NCBI GenBank assembly: GCA_035079385.1
Contig: JAVHKY010000013.1
Coordinates: forward strand, 12,646,001 to 12,710,000
Source of the DNA: Aspidiotus rigidus
Taxonomy: Eukaryota > Arthropoda > Insecta > Hemiptera > Diaspididae
Direction of reading: 5' to 3'
Length of the DNA: 64,000 nucleotides
The position numbers and the translations under genes were made by a program. Shown one piece after another: positions 12,049-23,448 of this stretch. The first letter of the stretch is position 1; each line of letters begins with the position of its first letter. The notes under the pieces are model-generated. The model ran no database searches. It had not been told where the DNA came from and saw only the letters and a list, made by a program, of their open reading frames with translations.

Positions 12049-12640
12049 ATGGAACTACAGTAAATTATTAAAAGAGCAAGCAAAATTTAAAACGGCTGAA
12101 AGAGAGAGTAAAGCCCTAGAAAAAGAGCATGAGAAAATCCAACCGGATTTCATGGAGACCAATGAGGATTCAAAAGGAACTGTAGGTATTCCTTCCATCC
12201 TGGCCATGCAAAACGCCACCTATACTTGCCCTTCCAGTTCCAGTAATGAGGTAATCAAGGTTTCAGAAGTCTCTGTTCTTAAAAGAAAATTACAATTTAA
12301 AGAAGCTACTCAAGATTCTAAAGATGAAAAAGAAAATCAAGAAAAGATATTTGAGCCTATTACTAGAGAGTTAGTTCAAATAAAGGAAGCCATGAGGGGG
12401 GGGGGCTCTCATCCCTCACCATTATCCTTACCCTTACCATCGCCTCTTCCCTTATTGTCATCTCCCCAAAGAGGTCATCCTTCAATAGGGCCAAATGGCA
12501 TTGGTACAATAGCTTCTAAATATGTGGCCCATACAGATCCAAAATTTGGAATTTAGTTTGATGAAGATATAGCTTACATAGGGGATAAGAAAATAATAAT
12601 GAATGACAATGATATAACCATCCTGATATCGCATTAGCTT
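12049..12640 (+). pseudogene. Uncharacterised ORF, possibly a Polinton-associated gene, interrupted
   Basis: The frame is open from 12049 to a stop at 12554-12556; an ATG lies at 12152. The first part is charged and helix-prone (KEQAKFKTAERESKALEKEH). A Ser-rich linker and a Pro/Leu/Ser-rich stretch follow, then a segment around IASKYVAHTDPKFGI. Beyond the stop the same frame continues with FDEDIAYIGDKKIIMNDND before further stops. The late segment resembles uncharacterised proteins I associate with Polinton-like or virus-like elements in arthropods; this is recalled similarity, not a search. The in-frame stop indicates decay. Its strand is opposite to the polymerase relic 1.1 kb away. Confidence 0.45.
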
Positions 12641-12788
12641 GGCAAGATATCGATGATGATTTGAATAATATGGACTTAGACGATTAGAATTTCAATTTTA
12701 TAGAAATATTTTCAGACTTCTTAAATAACATTTTTTCATTGTTTTAATTACGTCTTGTCGTGTTAAACCTTTAATGTGAGCATTCACG

Positions 12789-12888
12789 GAAAAAAGTTTG
12801 CACAATAAAACACATTGTACGAAATAAAAAAAAAAAGACGCATATCATAATATAGCGAAAGTGGCATATTACTGTGCAAACTTTTTTC
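12789..12888. repeat. Short inverted-repeat element (16-bp perfect arms)
   Basis: GAAAAAAGTTTGCACA at 12789-12804 is exactly mirrored by TGTGCAAACTTTTTTC at 12873-12888. The interior is AT-rich. Structure suggests a very short MITE or a stable hairpin. Confidence 0.6.
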
Positions 12889-12949
12889 TATGTTGGTGCG
12901 CACATGAGAAACACAGAGGGAAGGTATCGTCATCCGCAAATTATTAGAT

Positions 12950-12990
12950 ATTGTGCCAAACTGTGCCAGGATGAATATCTTATATCTACT
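12950..12990 (-). repeat. Right arm of a 41-bp perfect inverted repeat
   Basis: Exact reverse complement of 5413-5453. See the left arm for the interval it encloses. Confidence 0.8.
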
Positions 12991-13189
12991 AACGTGTCCG
13001 CGAGAGTGGTCGCTCTCTTTTGAAACAACGCTTTCTCTGGAGCTGGTAAACGTTCTTTTCGGCGAATTGTACGGAGGAGGTTACGGATTACATACACAAG
13101 ATTTTAGAACTCTTAGAAGCAGTCTGTACTTTTTTAGCGGGGAACCCGCTATCCCTTTTGTTGGGGGTACTTCCAGGAATTTTTCGTCC

Positions 13190-13480
13190 ACGAGCGCGAG
13201 CGTGAGCGCGAGCGAGGTTGATGACGTCACAATGTTGATGACGTTACGAAGAGGGGGAGGGGGACTTGAAAATTCCTACCTCTGAGCTATATATGATAGA
13301 AGAGGGACATGGAAAAATTTCGACTCTCGAGCTATATATGATAGGAGGGGGACTTGGAAAAACGACGGCTTCCTTGAAATTGCAGCAAATTCCGACCCTC
13401 TAGCCATACATGATAGGAAGGGGACTTGGAAAAATTCCTACCTCCGAGCTATATATATGATAGGAGGGGTACAGGGGACT
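13190..13480. repeat. Modular CTCGAG/TATATATGATAGG repeat block
   Basis: Opens with a GAGCGC-type minisatellite (13190-13217) and a full TGACGTCA site. Four or five units of CTATATATGATAGGAGGGGG..ACTTGGAAAAA with TCGACTCTCGAGC follow. Confidence 0.75.
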
Positions 13481-14400
13481 CGGGATAGCTTTTTTTCCAC
13501 ATTCTTCTTGCTGATGTCAACAGTCGGGTGATATCAAATGCGGTCATTGCATGCACCTCTGTTTTCAATCATCAAGTCAAAAATTAATTCTTTTTTCTTT
13601 CTTTGTAGTACTGAAAGTTCCCTTCTTTTGTGTTCTTATTACAAATTCCCAAGCTCCCCCGTAAAGATATAAACCAAAAATCATCTTCTGGTAACGTCAC
13701 ACACACCTGCTAGAAGCGATAATCGACCTCGATGATGTCATGCCCTTATGCTTACAATTTTCCAAAGCCTCCTTCATCTCCATCTAATCACCTAAGTATA
13801 TTGGTAAGGTCACGCTCTTCTTCAACTTACGTTTCTCCTTGACAATCAATTAGAGCAGAGTTCATAGTGATGAAGAGCCCTCTACTGAGCCCAGCATATC
13901 AAGTTGTAGCCTAACTCCTATACCCACAGGGAAAATTACGCCGAAGATTCTAGTTATGGTTCACAGAATATTTCTCTGGACCTATCTCTCCAGAAGTTCA
14001 TATCTCCAAATTTGTTCGATAGGATCGGGACTCGACATTCTTTCTAGTCTCTAGTTTAGCTAAAAGTCGCCAAGGTCGGACGCGGACGTTTTCTGCAGGA
14101 GTAATCCTCATAGCTCTAAATTAGTCTGAACTAAAGGAACATCAACTGCAAATACTTTTCTGGGCCTCGTTGAAATTCTCTTGATGGTCAACTTACTATG
14201 TTGTGTTCTCGAGTCCCAGAGTATTGAGGTATTTGTAGGCCTATCACTTAACAGAATGTCTAATGGATCTGGGTGCGCATTTTCGTTGGATAATCGTAAT
14301 CTGTGTAGCCCTAATCTGCCTAGTCCAGAAGAACAGGACATTTGCCCACGGGCTGTCTATCTGCAAGTCGTGATTTCGCTGATTTTGTGTGTATACCAAC
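13481..14400. other. Intergenic, no gene seen
   Basis: Mixed-composition sequence. Overlapping short frames near 14108-14400 exist on both strands without a recognisable domain. Confidence 0.4.
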
Positions 14401-15700
14401 AATTCTCATATGGACCTTTTTTTCCCCCAACGGGGAACCTGTCCGTTCGCCGTCCGGCCGGCTGGCAAAGCTCGAAAATCGAAAATTTTCCTTCGACCTC
14501 CGAGATATACTTGTTAGGAAGAAAACAAGTATATCTCGGAGGTCGAAAATTTTTCAAGTCCCCCTACTATCATACATACGAGTAGTTTAGAGGCGAAGCC
14601 TGTGACGTCACAGTTTGAAGATGTCATAGGTTAGCTTTGTGACGTGACAATCTGATGACGGCATGGATCAGTTTTTCAACAGGAAACCTGTTTTATCGAG
14701 GGGGGCGGGGTCGGAAAAAAATTAGATGGCATTACAGGACTACAATGGCAGTCCCGAGTCCCCTAGAGCCTGAAGTTTTTCCAAGTCCTGAAAATCACGA
14801 CGTGACAACTTGAACGCGCTGCAATTTCAAGGAAGCCGTCGTCTTTCCAAGTCCCCCTCCTATCATATATAGCTCGGAGGTCGGAATTTTCATAAGTCCC
14901 GCTCCTATCATATAAGCTCGAGAGTCCAAATTTTTCCAAGTCCCCCTTCCTCTCCGCGACGTCATCAACCTCGCTCGCGGATGAAAATTTCCTGAGAGTA
15001 CCCCCAACAAAAGGGATAGCGGGTTCCCCGCTAAAAGTTTGTCAAGCGACCGGGTCGCCCGACAAAGCTCGGAGCTCGAAGATTTTTCAAGTCCCCCTCC
15101 TATGATATAACGCTTGGGCCGGGGTCTGTGACGTCACAGTTTGATGACGTTATAGGTCAGCCTTGTGCCTCACAATCTAATGACGTCATAGATCACTTTT
15201 TTAACAGGGGACCGTTTTATCAGGGGTTTTTTCGGAAAAAAACATTCGGCGGTCGACAAAGCTTGGAGCTCGAAAATTTTCAAGTCCCCCTCCTACCATA
15301 AGCATCTTGGAGGTCGAGATTCTTCCAAGTTCTCTTCCTATCATATATAGCTCAGGGACAGGGTCTGTGACGTCACAGTTCGATAGCGTCGTACGTCAGC
15401 CTTGGGACTTCACAACCATATGACGTCATTAATCAGTTATTTTCAAAGTCCCCTTCCTATCATATGAAGCCTTGGAGATGAGTCCTCTGACGTCACAGTT
15501 TTATAACGTTATAGGTCACCCTTGTAACGTCACAATCTGATGACATCATAGATAAGTTTTTCTCAAGTTCCCCTCCTATTATAAATATGTAGCTCCAAAG
15601 TCCGTGCCTTTGACGTCACAATCTACATTTTTCAGATCCTATGTGCCCATAAAAGAGGTTCCGTGCCACCCCTCGTTCAACTACGTTAAAAAACCGTGAG
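14401..15700 (-). repeat. Modular repeat block, inverted orientation, rich in TGACGTCA
   Basis: Units read as AAGTCCCCCTCCTATCATATA, the reverse of the block orientation further right. Full TGACGTCA palindromes recur about every 60-130 bp (near 14602, 15129, 15183, 15368, 15421, 15490 and 15610). AACAGG..CCTGTT-type palindromes occur near 14683 and, degraded, near 15207. At about 14488-14545 two units meet head to head and form a strong hairpin on CCGAGATATACTTGTT. Confidence 0.75.
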
Positions 15701-15835
15701 TCAGGACTATTCTATTCTGGCTCTGAAGGCTGCTAGACAGTCGAAACGTTAATAAAAGACGCTCGTTTATTTATAATATGTGCGAACAGAGCCACAATAA
15801 AATATTGTCATTATTACTCCATGCACGGAAAAATT
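15701..15835 (+). other. Spacer with a Penelope-type tail motif (hammerhead-like core)
   Basis: The spacer between the two inverted repeat blocks contains TCTGAAGG, CTGCTAGACAG and then CGAAACG, followed by TTAATAAAAGACGCTCG. The order CTGAAG, a small stem-loop, then CGAAAC resembles the hammerhead ribozyme-bearing ends of Penelope-like elements. One core position is not canonical (CUGAAGG where CUGANGA is expected) and stem III is not clear. I therefore treat it as a decayed tail motif only. Confidence 0.3.
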
Positions 15836-15876
15836 GACTTTGATTTTATACACCCTTGACTAAGCTAAAAATTCAC

Positions 15877-17660
15877 GAGTTCTTTAATGGAGCTAAACGA
15901 GGGGTGGCAAGGAACCTGTTTTGTGGTTAAAAATATAGATTGTGACGTCACGAGCCTGATCTATGACGTCATCAAATTGTGACGCCAAAGGCCTGGACTT
16001 TGGAGCTACATAATAGTAGGGGAACTTGAAAGAACGTCAAATTGTGCTGTCACAGGCCCCACCCCAGGCTAGTCATGATAGAAAGGCGACTTGGAAAAAT
16101 TTCGACCTCCTAGTTATATTTGACAGTAGGGGGACATGGAAAATTTTCGAACTCCGAGCTTTGCCAGCCGGACGCCGGATGGCTGTGGTTTTTTCCGAAA
16201 AATCCCCCGATAAAACAGGTTCCCTGTTAAAAATCAAAAGTTGGCCCTCTCAAAGTTTTCAGCGGGGAACACGCTTTCTCTTTTGTTGAGGAGGTATTTA
16301 CAGAAAATGAGCGCGAGTGCATTCAAATTGTGAAGTCATTGTTTTCGGGACTTGGAAAAATTTCAGCCTGTAAGCCTTATATGATACGTGGGGGACTTGA
16401 GAAATTTGTAGCTTCTGAGCTATGTATGACAGGGGGCGGGGTACTTGGAAAAATTTCAGCCCCTCAAGCTTTATATACTAGGAGGGGGACTTATAAACAT
16501 TTCCAATTTCGTGCATATGACAGGCGGGGGACTTACAAAAATTTGCTCTCTCGAGCTATATATGATAGGAGCTTAGAAAAGTTTCAGCTTCTGAGCTATA
16601 TATGATGTGGGGGGAGGGGACTTGCAGGAATTTCAGCCCCTAAGGCTTAAATGATAGGGACTTCAAAAAGTTTTGCTTCTGAGGTATATATGATAGGGGG
16701 GCGATTTGAAGAAATTTCAGGCCCCAAGCTTCATATAATAAGAGGGAGACTTATAAAAACGACGGCTTCCTTAACGAAGTTAAACGAGGAACGCAGGGAA
16801 CCTGTTTTATGAGTCAAATGGGATTTGGTATTGAAAATTCAAGGAAGCCTAGACCTAGATAAAGCTAGTATGAAGAAGGCCTAGACCTACTGTAAGCCTA
16901 GTATAAAATAGTTTGAGAGTCTAAATTTTTCTCGAATCCCCAGCTATATATGATAGCTCGGGAGTTGAACTTTTCCAAGTCCCCCTCAAGTCCCCCTGAG
17001 GGGGACTTGGAAAAATGTCGACTCTCGAGCCATATATGATAGGAGGGGGACTTAGAAAAAATGTCGACTCTCCAGCCATATATGATAGGAGGGGGACTTG
17101 GAAAAATGTCGACTCTCGAGCTATATATGAGAGGACGGGGACTTGGGAAAATTTCGGAGAGGGCCCTCCTATTATATATAGATCGAGAGTCGAAGTTTTT
17201 TGCCGGGCGACGGACGGCGCACGGCAAATTTCTCAAAAAGCTTCCCATAAAACAGGTTCCCTGTTAAAATTTCCACTTTCATGCTATATTATGTATGACA
17301 GAGGGAGGACTTAATAAAATTTCCTCTCCTGAGCTATATGTGATAGGAGCTTAGAAAAATTTCAGCTTCTGAGCTATATATGTTGGGGGCAGGCACTTGG
17401 AAGAATTTCAGCCCCCAAGTTTAATATGATAGGTGGGGGATTCAGAAAAATTTCGACTCTCGAGCCATATATGATAGAAAAGGGACTTAGAAAAATTTCC
17501 ATTGTTTATCTATGTATGACAGGGGGGGGACTTGGAAAAACGACGGTTCCCTTAAAATTGCAGCGTGTTCAAGTTGTTACGTTATCATTTTCGGGACTTG
17601 AAAAACTTCAGGTTCCAAGCTTCATATGATAGAAGGGGGACTTGGAATAATTCTCGGGAA
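15877..17660 (+). repeat. Large modular repeat block
   Basis: The left part (15877-16025) is an inverted counterpart of 15591-15697, sharing AACGAGGGGTGGCA, GTGACGTCAC and GACTTTGGAGCTACAT. Many copies of the roughly 46-bp unit CTATATATGATAGGAGGGGG plus ACTTGGAAAAATTTCGACTC follow; spacing is 45-46 bp at 17041-17140. AACAGGTTCCCTGTT occurs near 16207 and 17252. A module TTAACGAAGTTAAACGAGGA plus CGCAGGGAACCTG begins near 16772. Open frames here are repeat by-products. Confidence 0.8.
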
Positions 17661-20600
17661 AATTTCGCAAGTTGCGACAGCTGATTAATCAGCCCCCGCT
17701 CTAATTTTTATTGAGAACCGTTTCTTAAAATAGTATCGTTACAGCACCTCGGCTCCACGTCATATCTGTGAATTATTCTACGACTCCAATTGATTGAAAA
17801 TTGAGTGAATTCGTAAATTTTTTTCATTAAAATTCTACTCTCTACAATTTGACGAGTTCTTTTAAGACACACGACGCCTGTAGAGATAAAGAGAAGAGAG
17901 GCACATTACGGTTCTCAATTCGACTTGGGATATTTCTATACATAAGTCATATTCTCGCTTTAATTATTTCAGTTTTCTAAGTGGCTTAATGTCCCATAGC
18001 GAGCGATTATCCAGCAGGATTGTGTCGAAATTTTGCCCAGTAAATCCCACAAAGCTTGGCAAAGTATATAAATGTACATAATAGAGCGTAAATAAATACG
18101 AGTGTCTACATCAATGCTGCAAAAAAAAAAAAAAAATTGTGTCGACATGTCGCGTGCTTTCTGATAATATTATTGTTATACTCATGTAGTCGTACACATT
18201 TGTAAGTGTGTAATCAGTACGCAGTATCTAATGCATCGTCGTAGTCTACAATCATAAATGACTAATATAAGAACAGTGTATTCCTTATCTGAGAAGCCCT
18301 GCATCGAGATTAATTCATCCTGTACCTCCCAACAGCATCATCATTTTCTATTAAATATTCTCAGTACTGTTTCATAGAACGGTTCGTTTATGTACGATGG
18401 TACAAATATGTACAGTAGGCAGATTCGAAAGACCTATACTATTATTGTCCATTTTGAATCATTGCTGTGCAGCGTGCTCGCGGTCGTGATATACTAGTCT
18501 AGATGTTGATTTATCTATAATAATTCTATTCTGTAATTTATAATTAATGCTGTTTTTTTCATATTTTCTTCATTACGTGCGCGAAATTTTTTTGCTCATC
18601 GATCCGTGAGTTGGCCATGACCGTTTCAAACATGAGACAGTTTTCCTCCGTCCGAAGGTAATTGACACATTTAACTTTTGGTGACATTTAGTGCGAAAGA
18701 CGATAGAGCCTAGAGCGAATTTCGTCCACTAGTCAAATTTTCAAGTAGTTTGTACGAATAGTCTCAGTAAAAATAATATGAATTCTTGTTTCCGAGCTGT
18801 ACTCGTCCTCTTAGGCCAAATAACTTCAAGTCTTCTCTGTTTCTATCCATATTCTTAGGGAACAGAGATCGTCTGTGGTAACTTTGTTAGACCCGAATAC
18901 CAAGGACGCGTCGCCGTTTTTTCGCATTCTACCGTCGGAACTGACACCAGTCTGATACCTCAAAAATATTTTTAAGGACAGAGGATGAGTTTCAGAATTT
19001 TTCGATGAAGACACAATTGAGGAAAGCAGTCGGATGTATTTTCATCGAAAAGTGACCATAACATTTTTAGCAATATTTTTGTCCCTTTTTACGATCGAAA
19101 ATAAAGCTCTGACTAGACATTTCTCCCAAAACGTGGTGCACTTTCTTAGTTCTCAGATTTCCCTCTTGTGAGTTCCGAGCCACTCATCCGTTCACAACAA
19201 CAAAAGTTACACACGGTGGCAATCTGATCACAAACTTTCTTCACCCATTTCCTCAAATCTCTCTCCTCTCTTCTTTCGGTACATCTCTATCTATTTCTCA
19301 CATAGAAAGTCTACAGTCTCTCTTCTTTCTCACACTTTTGTCCTCTTCATTCTCACGTTATTATCCCTGCAGATATCGACCTTATTTCGTTCTTGTACCC
19401 TCCTATCAACGCCCTCGAAAATCTTTCTTTCTATCCTTTTCGTGTGCCACGTCTGCTTGATGATCCAAATAGACTTCCATCCTTTCCCTCCAAACTGAAC
19501 TGGACTCTTTTGCTCTTTTCTCCATTCATTATCTTGTACTCGCATCCATGTTGTTCGCTTCTTTGCCCTACAGGAAAATTGTTCTTCTACCCAGCCCATT
19601 ATTGATGGATATTTATTGTTTTTTTCCTAGTTTCTGACAGCTTGTAAATTTCTATGAATAATTGCAAATAGTAGAGAAAAAAAAATTCAGGTAATTCACG
19701 GAGTAACGCTTTAGCCTCCCTCTCGTCTTTCTTACTCACCGGTGATATAGTCATAGATTGTACATACTCTTGTCGTCACGCGGAAAAAGTACCATGGAGA
19801 GGGAAGAACAAATTTTGGAATCAGAAGGTGAGAATCAGAGGGTACAGCAAAGATGAAAAACTTGATCTAAATATGGATTTCACAGAGACCGTAAATTGTA
19901 AGGGATATTCGAACATTTTGTAGTTGAAACGCATACTCTTTGGCTCCACAGTTCTGGAAGACAAAATCTCACAGTTCTTTAATTCTCCCCGGGGGTATTC
20001 TTCGACTCAGATATTGATAACTGATTAGGATCGATTATTCGGTTGAAATTTTTCCAAGAGCCCTGATGGCCCAATCTTAAGAAATTACCTCAGAAAGTCG
20101 AGAATCCCAGAAGAATGTAGGTCAGCTGACTGCTCCCGGACTTCCAACTTCTTATAAGCAGCCTGAGCTTCCGTAACTAAGAGTGTCTCTGTACAAGACT
20201 CGGAAATCGAAATTTCTCAAAGCTCCCCCCCCCCCTTTCTTCTTCTCATATAAGGTATCTGGATAGTCGAAATTTTTTCAATTCCTCTTTCCCTCGAACA
20301 CAGATTTGTATTCCGAATTTTCCTAGTCCCCTAACAATATGTATGACTTGAATATCGACATTTTTCAAAGTAGGTCAGAGCTCTCAGTCCCACAAAAACT
20401 CAATTGACCCTCCTCTTCCATTCGTAGTTTAACATTCAACATTTTTTCACGTTTGGGTGGTCGCGGTGTCAGTGTCAATCACTTGGTCAATCCCTAAACG
20501 TCCAGGTAGGCACATTAAACAAAGAAACTTATTAATAAAATTGATGAATGACGAGTCGATTCCTTTTCTTTTTTCTTTTCTTTTTTTGAGCACCCCAGAT

Positions 20601-21430
20601 CTGCAGGCTGTAGGTTGATACGGGCTCGAGAGTTGTGCTGTGAATAAGGAGTTTATTGGCCATATTCAATTCGTAGCAATTCAGTTTTGTTATTTCGATA
20701 TATTGAAAACTCCTCTCTCTCTCTCTTTTCAAAAGAACTTTTCAGTATGCATATCCAAGTATAATTGCCCGAATCAGATCGTTGTGGGAGTGGAATTGCT
20801 GCGAAGAAAAGTAAAATCAACTTGTGGAGCTCGGTTTTCCAATTAACTTTTTTGGATCTGCCCTCGCTAAAGCAATACACCATCGCAAAAAAGGGGAAAT
20901 GTGAACTTGAAAGAAAGAGTGGGATTGAAAATGTACGGATACAAGAAAGAATACATATAGACGTGAAAGAGTGAGAAAGAAGAGGCAAAGAGAGAAATAA
21001 AAAAACGAAACGCGGGGAAAACCAATTACATAAGAAATCCCACTATACGACGTCATCGGTAGAGCTTTCAAAGCAAGCCATGAAGCTCACATCCATTCAG
21101 CGTGTAAAGAGGTGCCTTCACATCTGCATCCACCTACAACCTCAAATTACTACCATTCTTTAAACCTTGACTCATGACTCGACTTCTAGGACTAATAACT
21201 CAGATCAATCATAAACAAAAACCAGTCTTTTAGAATTCCTACAACAAAACCTTCAGCGATGAAGAATTATCCTCTTACACCTTTGAATTAATCAGCAGAA
21301 CTCGCTTCAACTTCTTCTCCTGTCGAAAATGGAGTTATTTAGGAAAACGTTAATTGTCCTTTCCTAAAATTTAGATAAGGAAAGGCTCTCTGCCCGTTCG
21401 TCATGTCTTGCTACGAGGAGCTTAGTCGCT
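17661..21430. other. Intergenic, no gene recognised
   Basis: AT-rich sequence with a poly(A) run at about 18120-18136. Several short frames exist on both strands around 19330-19605 and 20530-21070, but they overlap in antisense and carry no domain I recognise. A few diverged traces of the modular repeat occur near 20200-20350. Confidence 0.4.
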
Positions 21431-21439
21431 CCGCTCGTT

Positions 21440-21760
21440 CGCCTCCCTATAAATATCAACATTAGTGACGTCATCATTAGTACCCGAGACGGCTGCCTTT
21501 GGTGTCATCAGCATTCATAACGTCATCAGGTTGGGCTCTCTCTCTCTCTCTTCTTTACTCTCCTCTATTCTCGGGATCACTCACTCCACTCATAAGCGAC
21601 GTTATGAATGCTGATGACGTCACAGGTAGCCATCATGAATGGTTATAACGTCGCGAGCTGATGACATCATCAGCTTGGGCTCTCTCTCTTCCTTACTCTC
21701 TCCTATCCTCGGGATCACTCGTACTGCTCGTAAGCCTCTCGACAATCTTTATTATACTAG
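21440..21760 (+). repeat. Direct duplication with CT-rich and TGACGTCA sequence
   Basis: GGGCTCTCTCTCTC..TACTCTC..CTCGGGATCACTC occurs at about 21533-21592 and again at 21675-21724. Each copy is preceded by an ATGACGTCAC/ATGACATCATCA-type stretch and followed by a CTCATAAGC/CTCGTAAGC end. The period is about 140 bp. Confidence 0.6.
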
Positions 21761-22239
21761 CCCTAATACATATTAAAACTGCTCGAGTCTCCAGGCCTCC
21801 AGGTCACAGTTGAGACGTCATACTTGCAGATATCAGAATTGGATCTCCTTAGTCTCCATTATACTGGGCCTACTATTAGCCTTCAAGAAACCAGGGCTAA
21901 GATAAGCCTAAAGTACAGCAGTATAAAAACCTATCTATATTAAACCACTTATAGATTACGATTACAAGGATCGCTAATTTCAGTTGATGTGGGCCTCGAT
22001 GTAACGGCTGATGACGTCATAGTTTAAAAGAAAGAAAGGGATACAGTATAGAGGATTATTATTAGGAGAACTCGTAGGGTAGTGCGAACTCGCAAATTTT
22101 GGAATTAGGGGCCAGGATTCAGGACACGTGAAACTCGCAGATTTTCAGAATCTTGTCCAGTGTTCCTTTCCGGAGGGAGGGCGGGAGGATGAGCGACTTC
22201 CGGGAGTGGTGTGAATTTGAAATTAGGATTCAGAAAACT

Positions 22240-22950
22240 TGAGGAAAGACATGAAACATCATCCAGCTACATATCTGAGAGGAAGATTTGGACGAACGTC
22301 GACTGTCCAGCTCCATGTGCAAGGGAAATAGGGACCTGATAGAACTTCGATCAAAGAGGTACACATTCGAGAAGATGGGCGCTTCAAAGAATTTCAATCC
22401 AGACTCAAAAGACTTCCGATCATTAAGCTGAGGGAGATTCAGACAAATTTCGACCGTCCAGCTCTTTATACGACAGGTGAAGGGACCTGATAAGAAAATT
22501 TCAACTTTTGTCTATGCTGGAGGCAGAGTACATACTAGGAATAACGTCGATTGAAGAGAATCTCCAACAGGGGAACTCCAGAAATTTTAGACCATCCAGC
22601 TATATTTATGATGAGGGGGGAGGGTAGGCAACAAGCTTAAATATTGGACAAATTTTGACCGTCCAGCAAGAAGGAAGAGGACTTGGACGAATTTCGAGGT
22701 ATGTATGTGGACGTGAGCAAATTTCCATCATCAAATTATGTACAAGAAGGTTGGAAGAGAACATTTCAAAGAATTTTGACGTACAATCTCCCAAAAAATT
22801 TCAATCATCGAGCTATAATTACAAGACGAAAGTGGATTCGAAGAAATTCAGACTTTTGAGCTTTATGTGAGAGGAGATGGCATTTGAAGAAATTTCTACC
22901 GATTAATCGATCCTAGCGACTATCGAAATCGAAAAATCCCCCATCAAACA
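22240..22950 (+). repeat. Diverged modular repeat block
   Basis: Recurrent ATTTGGACGAA..TCGACTGTCCAGCT, ACTTGGACGAATTTCGA and TCAAACAAATTTCTGAT echo the unit and palindrome modules seen elsewhere, with much drift. Confidence 0.5.
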
Positions 22951-23139
22951 AATTTCTGATTGCTGGCCTTAATTAATGTAGTTAACATTTTTTGGTATTT
23001 TGTAGCCCCCTCTCTCCCCTCTTATATAATTACTATCTGTTCAAAAACTTACTTTCCTTGCTTTCCGGATCTCTGTCGCTTCCATTCCGTTTCCCCGTAC
23101 GACTATCTTAGCTTCCTGCGAAACTTCAAAGCACACACA

Positions 23140-23448
23140 ATGACACAAATTTCCTCGGCTGTTTTAATCTTGAAGACCGGTTGTGAAATCAATCTTTCTT
23201 CTGTTCTTGAGTCTTGTCACATTATCTGCAATAAAATTTACAGATATTCAACTTTTGCCATTGGTAGTTCTCAAACAAAAATCCAAACTCAGGGCGGTCT
23301 ATTCGGAAGAGTAATACAAAATATTACTGAAATACCGCTGGAGCAATTATTACCAGATAAGATGCGAGCGCTTTCGGTGCAACAACCATCGTCCAAGCAA
23401 GATATGAGAGCAACCGACCCAACGACGACTGAAAACGAGAACATCTAG
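23140..23448 (+). CDS. Unrecognised ORF of about 102 codons
   Basis: Beginning at the ATG at 23140, an open frame of about 100 codons ends with TAG at 23446-23448; the same frame is open upstream to about 22960 without an ATG start. The product has a hydrophobic start (ISSAVLILKTG), no repeats and a polar C-terminal tail (SVQQPSSKQDMRATDPTTTE). I recognise no family. Composition is not low-complexity, so it may be an exon, but no conserved motif or supporting neighbour exon was found. It could equally be chance. Confidence 0.2.
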   Translation: MTQISSAVLILKTGCEINLSSVLESCHIICNKIYRYSTFAIGSSQTKIQTQGGLFGRVIQNITEIPLEQLLPDKMRALSVQQPSSKQDMRATDPTTTENENI

